Assembly: GCA_021432635.1 (NCBI GenBank)
Contig: MU270032.1
Location: 992,001-1,056,000 of the forward strand
DNA: 64,000 bases
Reading direction: 5' to 3'
Source: Thozetella sp. PMI_491
Lineage: Eukaryota; Ascomycota; Sordariomycetes; Chaetosphaeriales; Chaetosphaeriaceae
This document shows, one piece after another, positions 21,808 to 31,059 of this stretch; position 1 is the first letter of the stretch, and each line of letters begins with the position of its first letter. Under the pieces are notes generated by a model. It saw only the letters and a list, made by a program, of their open reading frames with translations. It did no database searches and was not told the origin of the DNA. The position numbers were made by a program, and so were the translations under genes.

Positions 21808-23688
21808 CTAGGCTTCTCCAGTGACGTCCATCTCATACAAGTATCCCAGAAGCAGCCCGCCGAATCCTGTGAGCGGCTGGCGTTTCCATACCACGTTTTC
21901 GGGTTCTCCTTGAACCTCGGCGACCTCCTCCACTAAATCCCAGCTCCCTGTCGCCTCGTTTTTGCTCGAGAAACGAACCACGATACGACCGCCAGCGTCT
22001 TCAAAGCAGAATTCCCGGCGCAGCAGCCGCTGCCACTGTTCGTCCAGCGTGCCTTCAATTGCGTTCTCTCGCTCCACGTCGCGATTCTTAAGGGCCAGTA
22101 TGTGAAGGGCACGCGTACTCCATAGCCCGTCCTGGCCGGGATACTCTGCTAGCATCCAGATGGCCTCCTCGCGTACTAGGTGATCGCGGCAGAAGAACGC
22201 CACGATCATCAGCTGGAGCGCCAGGCCGCATTGCAAGGACAGCTGATGCGCTGGGTTCTTGATCTGTCGCTTGGCTGTACGCAAGGCGATTTGTGCCAGC
22301 GTCAGGTATTCGCGAAAATGAGGCGTCTGGGCGTGCATTTTCTCCACATCTAGGTAAGCTGCGGTGTCCTCAAAAATGTATGCGCCCAAGAACTGCAGGC
22401 GTAGGTGGATCGCCCTCAGGTATGTGGGTGAATCAATGTCGAATGTGGTGATATGGTTGAAGAGCGGCCGGAATGCGGCATTCATCTCTTCCATCGTCGT
22501 CCTCCAATTCGTGCAGAATTCCTGGACTTGGGTGTTCCCGAGTATTTCCGTGTAAAAATCTTTGATGGCCCCTTCGTGGCACGAGTTGACTATTCCCGTG
22601 GCCTGGATGACCTCCACCATGATCAGGCTGATAGCAGCGTTGCTACGCCGGGTGCCGACCCAGTGCGCCTCAAATTCGTCAAGGCTCTCGAAGGCCGCCG
22701 GCGTGCGTCTCATGGAGGAAGGCGAGTCAGGGATCTGGCTGAGCAGAACCATGAAGGACTCCATGGTCTGCTTCTTCTCGCGCAAACGCCGGGAAAAGTG
22801 CGGAAGCGGCCGGCCGTGACCGAGTTTGCCGGGGATAATCATACGAGTCTGCGATGCTAGGTGAGAAAACACGTCCGCCACAGTGGTAAGGAGAGGCTGC
22901 GGGTTTGGCGCGAGGTCGGCTACGAGACGGGGTCCATCTACGTCAGTTAGGACCGAGAGCAGGAGCGCCAGGCCGTGGCTGGTATGGTCCATGGCGGCCT
23001 TCCTGTCACCCCGGAGCGTCTCGAAGAAGAGCGAGAGCACAGACAGGAAGACAGCATCCTGCACAGAAGTTCGCTGGCTCTGCACCTTGAGGGCGTGGCA
23101 GTAGTAAGCGACGGCGCGGAGGTACTGCGCGTCGCGCTCGATATCCGGGACCGCAGGTGCCAGCGCCTCGTGCAGCGACGTGCGCCCCGAGTCGGCGTGC
23201 CACAAGCTCAGCGCTCCGATGGCCATGGCGGCATAGCGGAGAGCGTCGTTGTTGCGCGTGACCTGCGGCAGGGTCACGGCCCACAGGTCGCCGATAGACA
23301 CGGCGGTGGTCCAAGGCCCGCGGGCCAGGCTGACGAACTCGTCAAAGCAGCGGAGGCCCACGGCATCGCGGAAGTCGAGCAAATCGGGGTCGAGCTGCAG
23401 CTGCGTCCTCGGAGGGGCGGTGCGTGTGAACTCCCGGGGATCCCAGCGAAGTAGGACAGGGCCTTTTGGCTTGCTCTGGCGGTCGGGCGCATAGCCTTCG
23501 CAACGACCGCGGCTCTTGAGGCAGTTGGTACAAGACGGCCTGCCTTCGTCGCATTTGATGTGCCGCTTCTTGCAGGTGATGCAACCTGTCCGTACCTTCG
23601 GGACGCTTGTCCGGGAAAGTTTGGGTTTGTCGGGCGGAGGCCGAGCCCGGACTACCAGTTTTGTCTCGGGATGCTCAGGTCTATTCAT
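21808..23688 (-). CDS. Zn2Cys6 transcription factor
   Basis: A single exon of 626 aa. The zinc binuclear cluster lies at residues 36-63 with all six cysteines (C36, C39, C46, C53, C56, C63) in GCITCKKRHIKC and SCTNCLKSRGRC, followed by a proline/arginine linker. The rest is the helical fungal-specific middle-homology region, with VGLRCFDEFVSLA, a pattern seen in C6 regulators next to biosynthetic genes. The ATG at 23688 is the first in frame and leaves about 35 residues before the cluster, as is usual. It is a nuclear DNA-binding regulator; its targets could include the convergent ABC transporter and the oxygenases to the right, but this is inferred from position. A perfect 10-bp inverted repeat lies about 200 bp upstream of its start. 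Confidence 0.95.
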   Translation of the reverse strand: MNRPEHPETKLVVRARPPPDKPKLSRTSVPKVRTGCITCKKRHIKCDEGRPSCTNCLKSRGRCEGYAPDRQSKPKGPVLLRWDPREFTRTAPPRTQLQLDPDLLDFRDAVGLRCFDEFVSLARGPWTTAVSIGDLWAVTLPQVTRNNDALRYAAMAIGALSLWHADSGRTSLHEALAPAVPDIERDAQYLRAVAYYCHALKVQSQRTSVQDAVFLSVLSLFFETLRGDRKAAMDHTSHGLALLLSVLTDVDGPRLVADLAPNPQPLLTTVADVFSHLASQTRMIIPGKLGHGRPLPHFSRRLREKKQTMESFMVLLSQIPDSPSSMRRTPAAFESLDEFEAHWVGTRRSNAAISLIMVEVIQATGIVNSCHEGAIKDFYTEILGNTQVQEFCTNWRTTMEEMNAAFRPLFNHITTFDIDSPTYLRAIHLRLQFLGAYIFEDTAAYLDVEKMHAQTPHFREYLTLAQIALRTAKRQIKNPAHQLSLQCGLALQLMIVAFFCRDHLVREEAIWMLAEYPGQDGLWSTRALHILALKNRDVERENAIEGTLDEQWQRLLRREFCFEDAGGRIVVRFSSKNEATGSWDLVEEVAEVQGEPENVVWKRQPLTGFGGLLLGYLYEMDVTGEA

Positions 23689-24590
23689 CGCATTGCGTTG
23701 TCAGCGCTCGCCGTTTCGCCATCCGGGGGACACTGAAAATGGCAGAGGCTCCCCACTTGTAAGGACAATAGGGACGTTCGTCCATGACTTGGGCGAATAC
23801 CCCAGCACATAGTCGGCCGCAGATTTCAACTATGAGTCAAGTTGGTTCCCAGGGGGGATGAGGCAATGTGGCACCAGCTGATTCATTAAAAACTACCTAG
23901 GTAGGCAGCTGGCTAGGTAGTTGTTGCTCAGAGGTCTAGCGAGCGGCCAGGTTTCACTTTTTCAAGGGTCTAGAAGGGCCTAATCACGTGCACACTTGCT
24001 TGTGTGGTGCTACCGCCCTCTCGCGACGGCCCACAATGATTCCAAGAGACAGAGGAGAGATCTTTCCCAACCAGATAACCACCGATCCCCAAAGTTGCTT
24101 TTGGACGGCTAAAACCTAGTTTGGAAGATGCATGAGAAAGAAGATTCCAGATGATTCCGAATTGTCTCGCTCTTTGTAGCTGTCAGGCTCGTTATGCCCC
24201 AGTGGCCAAATAGCCGAAATGAAACCCTCCCATGGAAAACGTGGCGGCAATCCAGAGAGAGCTATGCTTTGGGAACGGAACTTGTTGACGAAGTCGGCAA
24301 TATTTTTTCGAGTTCTCAACCTCTTTGGGGAAAGAGCAAGGGATTTTCTCGGGCCTGGAACAGCCATTCAATCTTACCATCGTACAATTTTACAGAACAA
24401 GCGAGCAACTACCGCTCTCATTGCTATTAGTTACAAATCGAGAGTCGTGTGAAGCTATCTACTAAGTCAGAACTCGCAGCTCAGCAATTTCCCCGTAGTT
24501 ACTTTAGAGCGGCGTGTCCTATCTAACCGGCTTGAAACGATGGTTTGCTTCCAAACTTGCCAAATTTCGGCGTGCCAGAGTCACCAGGTC
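23689..24590. other. Promoter region and 3' flank
   Basis: Holds the upstream region of the Zn2Cys6 gene, including the inverted repeat at 23891-23922, and the 3' flank of the AsaB-like gene. No further gene is supported. Confidence 0.5.
23891..23922. promoter_or_regulatory. Inverted repeat AACTACCTAG ... CTAGGTAGTT
   Basis: Two perfect 10-bp arms separated by 12 bases. The left arm continues into the 12-bp palindrome CTACCTAGGTAG (23893-23904). It lies about 200 bp upstream of the Zn2Cys6 start codon and could be an operator or a DNA hairpin. Related TAGGTA-core motifs occur in several other promoters of this window. Confidence 0.5.
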
Positions 24591-25715
24591 TCACCAGATG
24601 CACAGACATCGGAGTTCTATCGACTCCCTCGCCTCTTCGTCCTCCGTGCCCGGCAGATCCACGCTAGAGTGTAGTGTGCCCCCGGAGGCCTTGCCCCCGT
24701 CCTTCTCGGCATGGCTGTCGAAGAGGCCGATCACCAACACCTCTTCGGGCTGCTGGCCCGCCACCCAGTGCCACTTGTGCCCCTCCGAATATCTGGCGAG
24801 GTAGCTTTCTGCGTCATGAGTCTCGGTCACACCCGGTCGCCCGAGATATGGCGTGCGGACAGTGACGGGCACGTAGTCGTCTCCTCGGAAGGTCCGCTGA
24901 TCCCCCAGCGCGAGGGGATCCCGTTTGACGGACTTAATCGGACGCCAGATAGAGAACAGCGCCCAGCGCGGTCCGTCACTATCATGATAGCACTCCTTTA
25001 AGCTCTTGCCCGCTGCTAGAATACAATCTTCGCTCCGAATTATATCTGCAGCCGCCGCCGCCAGCTCTGGATGGTAGTAGCGTATATGTTTGCGAGCGCC
25101 GTCCGGCGCGTAATCGAGGTGTATCTTGGGCGCGGGGCTCGCCCCGCCTTGGGTGGCATTGAACCCGATGAACTGAGGAAAACCGGTCTCGAGGTCTGAC
25201 AGCTCCTTCTCCTGTGGTTTCTCTTCCTCGTCCGCCGATCTGTTCTGGTCGCCGTGACCGCCGTGGGTAGCGAGCGCATCGCTCTCAGTCCAAGTGGCCG
25301 ACCGAAGCAAAAGTCCTTCAGTGATGACGGTCTTGCAGCCAGTTACCTGCTTCATCATCTCGATTGTATCAGGAATGTAGTATTCTCTAAGGAGGCCGGG
25401 GTCCTTCCAGGATGAGTGGCCGAAGGGCGCAGAGTGGAGGACTGTGGGGTGGCGTATGGCCGTGAAGCCATGGACCCCAAGCTGGGCGTGAGATTCGGCC
25501 GACGGGAGCTCCTCGACGGTCGGCAATGGGCGCATGTCATGAAGGGGGAGGAGGCGCTCGTCACCAAACTCCGAAATGGCCGGCAAGTGGAAGTTGTGAG
25601 GGCTTGGTTGTGGGGTGTGTTCGGCGGCGACATAACGAAACTTGCCTAGGACGGCCTGTGGCTGAAGGAGACCTTGGCGAACATCGCTAGCGGTCGAAAT
25701 GATCGCTGCAGTCAT
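24591..25715 (-). CDS. AsaB/CmcJ-like hydroxylase-desaturase
   Basis: Single exon of 374 aa. The hallmark WRPIKSVKRDPLALGDQR (residues 257-274) and the following VTVRTPY block place it in the fungal AsaB-like group, related to cephamycin CmcJ-type proteins and GA4-desaturase-like enzymes. An Fe(II)/2-oxoglutarate-type pattern can be traced: IHLDY (His199, Asp201), a distal His335 in LFDSHAE, and an Arg near 369. Members hydroxylate or desaturate small metabolites; AsaB acts on an aspergillic-acid precursor. An acidic, Gln/Lys-rich insertion at about 145-172 is unusual and probably a surface loop. It is transcribed away from the PhyH gene with a 1.7-kb gap between starts. The family call is good; the substrate is unknown. 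Confidence 0.88.
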   Translation of the reverse strand: MTAAIISTASDVRQGLLQPQAVLGKFRYVAAEHTPQPSPHNFHLPAISEFGDERLLPLHDMRPLPTVEELPSAESHAQLGVHGFTAIRHPTVLHSAPFGHSSWKDPGLLREYYIPDTIEMMKQVTGCKTVITEGLLLRSATWTESDALATHGGHGDQNRSADEEEKPQEKELSDLETGFPQFIGFNATQGGASPAPKIHLDYAPDGARKHIRYYHPELAAAAADIIRSEDCILAAGKSLKECYHDSDGPRWALFSIWRPIKSVKRDPLALGDQRTFRGDDYVPVTVRTPYLGRPGVTETHDAESYLARYSEGHKWHWVAGQQPEEVLVIGLFDSHAEKDGGKASGGTLHSSVDLPGTEDEEARESIELRCLCIW

Positions 25716-26308
25716 TATTGCGGTTCCAAGTATGTACCGGGCACTAGAAGCGAACAGTAACTACGCTGTCTGGCAATTAAACCGTGCAGCCCAAGAACTT
25801 GATGAAGGCCGAGAAGTAAGCAGCCGGCGCCGGTGCTGACGGCTTTTGCCGGTTCACGGAGCCAACACCCAATAAGATGGGGGTTGACCCGATAAGGACC
25901 CCAACTTGAGGGCTTGATCACAAACCCATGGAGCGGAACGAGATACGCCAAATGACTGCGGTCGGCGCCCCACCAGGCATGCCGCGTTGGAGTTCAGTCC
26001 AGGTCGTAAGCGATAGCGCGGGTCTAGCGGAAGGGTAGAACCATCCCCGCGCAAGAAGCGGTCCTAGCCTAGGGCAAAAGAAAATGCTGCGTCTGGGGTT
26101 ACCGGGCGGCGGTCCTAATAGCTGGCACCAGGTTGCCGAGGTCGGCCTCAAGACATCAGGTAAGCGAGAACGATTGGTGCCGTCATAAGCACGATCTCTA
26201 CACCATGCGCTAGGTTGCCTCATCCGCCATCGCCCACGAGATGCATCCGCAGCTAGTGCAGTCAAATGTTGGGAATCCAGAGGCTGAAGGAGGATGCCTA
26301 TATCACAA

Positions 26309-26479
26309 AGTCCTCAGAGCAGGTCACGCCAATCGTTGATGCTAGCTATATCGGGAAAAGTTATCCGCAGTGAGCTCCGTCGCTATGCCAGCGAACCACA
26401 GGCTTAAAATATATATACTACAGTCCTTAAAACAACACACACCAATCGTAAATGCTAGCTATATCGGGAAAAGTTATCC
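26309..26479. repeat. 58-bp imperfect direct repeat, spacing 113 bp
   Basis: AGTCCTCAGAGC at 26309 and AGTCCTTAAAAC at 26422 begin two copies that end with an identical GCTAGCTATATCGGG plus AAAAGTTATCC. I count nine differences, six of them G-to-A or C-to-T if the first copy is ancestral. Confidence 0.8.
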
Positions 26480-27359
26480 AGCTCTGGTAGCACGGCCTAG
26501 GGCAAGACGCAAGGGGGCCCTCGTGACTGGTCGGGGATAATACTGTGACGTCGGAAGAAGACGAGAGCCGGGTCGAGCGGAGAATACGGCTGATTATCCC
26601 CCGCAAGGAGATGAGCGGCAGTCCCTGTTGGCTGCCTGGGCACCCTTGGGGCTACCACATTCGCCATCTAACATGGCATCGTAGGAACCGGGTTTGATGA
26701 CTTTCTTTCACAGGGAGGATACCATTTGGCCGCATTTTACGGGTCTAATACAAGCGACGTCTGACGTGCTCGTTCAGGCAGGCCGTCCTGTGCATCAGCA
26801 ATATATGTGGAGAAGACGGTTCTAGCTCCGGAATAGCCATCCTGCTCACTCACGTGTGGGTGCTCATCAAAGGCACCGCGGGGGAGATCACGAGTTGATG
26901 CTGGATGCACAGTGCGCCTCGTGCAGCAGCGGCCTACACTACGGCGGCAGACGACTTGTTGATGACTCAATAGCTTAGAATAATAGCAACTCCCGCTCAA
27001 CGGATGCGACGGTCCCGGAGGGTCCCATATGCAGGTGTGGGCCAATACGACCCTTGCGCTAGAGGCTTGTTGTCATGCCCGCACCCCTCACTACCTCTTA
27101 GACTCGCCTCGCATTTGTGATTTGGGCTCAGACGCCCTTATATTGATCTCGCGGTTTAAATAGTGGATAAGGACGCATGCTGCATTACAACCTAGCGCGG
27201 CCCTAGGTGTTGCTCGCGGCCCGGCCTACTTAAAGTGGTGTGATCTTAAGACTAGCCCGTCGTGCCTCATCCCCCCTTCACTTTACATCGCAACACACCG
27301 TAGACTTATCTCTGCCTCTAACCCACTCTCACAGGCAAGTCGGACTTCTTCTACCACAC

Positions 27360-27430
27360 GTAAGTATTCTGTAGGCACAGCGGTGGTCTTCAGAGCAATA
27401 GAAAACTTCACATAACTCGCTGTTAACTAG
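27360..27430 (+). other. Putative 5' leader intron of PhyH gene
   Basis: Donor GTAAGT at 27360 and acceptor CTAG ending at 27430 give a 71-bp intron that would end 24 bp before the ATG at 27455. It is predicted from splice signals only. Confidence 0.45.
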
Positions 27431-27454
27431 ACTAAGACAGTAGTGTCTTGAAAG

Positions 27455-28499
27455 ATGGCCTGCATTCACGATGTCGCTAGCCCGGCCTTTCCGACAGTAG
27501 CCGGCACTAGGCTTACCACTGTGTCAGCTGTCGACCCAAGCACGGATGCCGCGCTATTGGAATCCATCCTGCAGCGAGACGGGGCGGTCATCATTAAGTC
27601 TCTCGTGCCCGAGTCGCTCTGCCAACAGATCAGGAACGATTTGAAGCCGTCTTTTGATTCAGACCGGGCCGACAAGGCTGGTTTCTTCCCCTCTACTACC
27701 AAACGAGCGATTGGGGTTCTAGCCCACTCAGAGGCTTGCGGTCAGCTTGCCCTCAATGATCTTTTTCAGTCGATAGCGAGCCGAATGCTATCAAGCGAAT
27801 ACAAATACTGGGAGGGCCAGGAAAGAAAGTCCGTCGTCGGGAAGCCACAAATCACCAGTATCGTCGGGTTTAGAGTTGAGCCAGGAGGCCGGCAGCAGCC
27901 CTTGCACCGGGATGATTCAGACTACCACACGAGAAACTGCGACATGCCGGTGATGCTTGGCTGTGTGACTGTAAGTATATTTTGCCTCTCCTGGAGGTAG
28001 GCCACCGCTATCCCCTGGATGCTAAAATGCAGGGGCAGGCTTTGACAAGGACGACAAAGACAAATGGCGCCACGGTTGTGATTCCAAAAAGTCATCTTTG
28101 GGGCCCAGACCGCTGCCCGTTGGATGAAGAGGCCATTCCGGGGGAGCTGGAAGTTGGCGATGCCATGATTTTCGTCGGCAATGTGTACCACGCCGGGGGA
28201 TCCAACACAACTACGTACGTTCTGCTGACAATACTCCAGAAAGGATGTACTAAGACGTATCTTCTAGGGACGATGCACGAGAGACGATTGGGGTATTCAT
28301 GTGCAAAGGGACACTCCGACAAGAAGAAAATCAGTACCTAGAGGTTCCACCTGCCCTGGCTAAGAAGCGGAATCTTTCGCCCGAGCTCCTACGGCTCATG
28401 GGATATGGCATCTGTCCTCCTGCCTTAGGTCTCTATCGATACAAGGACCCGATGGAATCTGCGTTTGGAGTGCTTGACCAGGAGACAGTTCGCAGATGA
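27455..28499 (+). CDS. PhyH-type Fe(II)/2-oxoglutarate dioxygenase
   Basis: Three exons (27455-27970, 28039-28214, 28268-28499) give 307 aa; introns are 68 and 53 bp. The metal-binding triad is visible: His151 and Asp153 in LHRDD and His223 in NVYHAGG. NGATVVIPKSHLWG between them matches fungal PhyH-family enzymes such as fumitremorgin and quinolone dioxygenases. These soluble enzymes hydroxylate, desaturate, epoxidise or form endoperoxides on natural products using 2-oxoglutarate. The first acceptor is ambiguous: AG at 28032 and AG at 28038 are both in frame and differ only by a Gly-Gln pair. The shorter form (ALT after VT) fits the family better. It is divergent from the AsaB-like gene and upstream of the GST gene on the same strand, which supports a shared pathway only by position. 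Confidence 0.92.
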
Positions 28500-29391
28500 T
28501 TTGCAAGCAAGAGTAGATGTCATGGTCGTTGTAACGGGGTACGAATGTTGTTGTATTTCTCCTTCTCGGCAGATCGGCGCAGTGACCCTGCCTTTTTGCA
28601 TGTTTACAGTTTGTATCAAGTCTTTATGGAATATATTCGCTCCGCCATGCAGCCTATGTATGCTTTGCTTACGATGCGAACAGCCCTTGGATATGTAGCT
28701 CATGCCTGCAAAACACTAAGGTATCTCAGTATCTCACATCCTTCGGCCCCGCCGGTCATGATTGATGTGATTGATGTCGACGGTGGCAGAGGGTTTCTGA
28801 AAACTCGGAGATGCCCGCCCCATAGACTGGAATACTTCACGGATCGTCTTGTAATCGTGCTTGGGAAACGAAATTTTCTGCGCCGAAAGGAAACCACCAA
28901 CCTTGGAATTGGGTACGTAATTATCCCTTACTTGCATCAATGATAGCTTTATTTTGGCGTGGTAAACGGTCAATGCCGGACGATCGCGGCGGTTCCCCGA
29001 GAAGCTGACTGATCCATTTCGAGCCAAGGCCTTTTCTGATTGGGCGATGGAATCAAGACGGTGCATGATTCCAAACTTACATGCGCAACGCCCACTAATC
29101 AAAATGGGCTGCGCTTTGTTGCCCTCGCATGCGATGGGTCTTGCGAAATGTTGGAATTAGATTCAAACGCCGAAAGTGTTAAGTAATGGCCAACTCACTG
29201 CTAGATTTGGAATCACACAGAGCCTGCCTATGCCAATGGATGCCATCAGGAGTGAATTTATCTATATAGAGAGAGCCCCTTGGTCCACGGCCACTCCAGA
29301 CCATCCAGCTCAATACCAACAAGCTTCCTCATCACCAGGTTCCTAGATATTCGTATCTACTGAGAATATCCACCCAATCCGCTGCGCTAAA
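28500..29391. other. Intergenic upstream of GST gene
   Basis: No gene is supported. The last part holds a TATA-like CTATATAGA (29262-29270), about 130 bp before the GST start codon, followed by a C/A-rich leader. Confidence 0.5.
29262..29270 (+). promoter_or_regulatory. TATA-like element of GST gene
   Basis: CTATATAGA lies about 122-130 bp upstream of the GST-like ATG, at a distance usual for fungal core promoters with a short leader. Confidence 0.4.
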
Positions 29392-30365
29392 ATGGCAACG
29401 ACAAGCAAAGTAAGTCTAACATTAACCCCTCAAACGCAGGCCTCCTAACAAGTGAGCTTAGTTCACTCTGTACTCCTTCGTTGGCTCACAGTGGGCCGGG
29501 GTTCCTCACCTAGGGCTGGCGGAGAAGGGATATAGACGCGAAGAGTACGACATCGAAGAGGTAGACTTAGGTAATGGGCATCGTCTCCTTTTAACCCCAT
29601 CTTGTTCGGTACTGACGAGAAGCGACAGGGGCCGCCGAGAATTTCGACCCGGACTACCTGGACATTAACCCCAACGGCACTGTTCCGTCTCTGACGTCCC
29701 CAGGGTTGACCAAGCCTCTGATCCAGAGCACCGAAATCCTGAGATGGCTGGACACGGGTAGAGGAAGATCTCTCGTTCCCGAGGACGAAGAGTCCGAGGC
29801 CCGGATGCAGCGTATCATGGATCTCGTGCACTCTGAGGCCGTTGGCACAGACCTCATCCTATTCTACGCCCGCAGTCCCGAGGAACTAGAACTCAAGAGG
29901 TCTAGAGGCTGGCAGGATTTCTTGCAGGCCAGGCAGTCACGGCTAGAGTACGAACTCGGCCACAGGCCGGGGCACGCCTTCTATCAGACTAAGTCGAAGG
30001 ACAACGGCCACATTCTTGGCTTTTATACCCGTGACATCGGCCCCGATCACCAAGAGTTTTTTAAACAGACGCATTACATGTACAAGGAATTCGCAGTCGG
30101 GATGGATCAGTTGGAGAACCTGCTTGTCCTCCCTTACGCGGTGGGCGACCAGGTTACCGAGGCCGACCTGCACGTAGCACCTTGGCTCGCACATGCCATG
30201 CACGGTGCGGGTGCCGAGGCCGCCGATGTGCTCAACTTCGAGCCGCTCCAGACCGCGATTCAGCAAAGCGTGCCAGGTTTCGAGATTGGTCCCAAAACGA
30301 GGGCATGGTGGGCCAACTTTACGAAGAGGGAGTCATTCCAGCGGGTATACCCAACCCTCCACTAG
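29392..30365 (+). CDS. Glutathione S-transferase-like protein
   Basis: Three exons (29392-29409, 29462-29570, 29629-30365) give 287 aa. The first exon has only 18 bases (MATTSK); introns are 52 and 58 bp and the frame holds. The thioredoxin-like N-domain reads FTLYSFVGSQWAGVPHLGL, with NPNGTVPSL carrying the cis-proline and IQSTEILRWLD the glutathione-binding Ser-containing turn. The long helical C-domain includes VTEADLHVAPWLAHAM, the N-capping/hydrophobic-staple region. It should conjugate or isomerise with glutathione in the cytosol. In fungal metabolite clusters GSTs add sulfur or detoxify intermediates. It lies 0.9 kb after the PhyH gene on the same strand. The subfamily is not assigned, and the usual catalytic Tyr/Ser/Cys near the N-terminus cannot be fixed from sequence alone. 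Confidence 0.88.
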
Positions 30366-31059
30366 GTAGACATTGTGGTCGAAGGTTTCCCAACACAGTT
30401 TGAAAGATATCAAAAAGCTACGATTTTTATGCACTGTTGCGCTCGTATTCCCTTAAGGTTCTAAAATTCAGTTGAGATTGTCTCAAAGACTATCGTTGGC
30501 ATACTTAGCAAGTCCTATCTCTAACACGTTCTCTCTCTGGCAAAGTTATCGATGCAGTATAGGCCGTGGTTTTGGACCTCTATGATTAAGAGGTAATTGT
30601 CTATGCGGCTCTTCGTTGGACTTGATGTTGTGATCGATTGGTGCTCCGCTTATCTGCGTCTAAGAGGGTACGTGATTGGACGTACAACTCCTATTCCTCA
30701 GCAACCAACTGATACACTGTTTGTGCCAGCTAAACTATATAAGTCCTTGGGCAGGTGTAACACAGTGACAGACATGAGAGCGCACGGCCGCCACGGTCAC
30801 GGGGAATCCGGATCCCGCCTTTCGGGGTGACGGTCCCGTAGGACGCGCGCATCGGCTCTCATGAGGTGCCCGATCCCAACTTAGGATTCAAAATATCCTG
30901 GATATACCTGGCAAGAGCGATCAGCTGCCCGGGCTGCAGATACCCCGAGATAAATAGGTGCCGGCGGGATCCGATCAGATTGGGGGTGTGGCCCCTAGAG
31001 CAATAGCTTGAGTCTCGAGGGACGAGAGCAATGGAGATGTGCAAGATTCTTCATCTCCA
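30366..31059. other. Convergent intergenic
   Basis: Roughly 700 bp between the 3' ends of the GST and PD-(D/E)XK genes. No gene or repeat is supported. Confidence 0.5.

Larger units (their letters stand above)
25716..27454. other. Divergent intergenic between two oxygenases
   Basis: No gene supported over 1.7 kb between the AsaB-like start and the PhyH start. It contains a 58-bp imperfect direct repeat (26309-26366 and 26422-26479) and, near the PhyH gene, a TTTAAATAG element at about 27155 and a probable leader intron. Confidence 0.5.
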
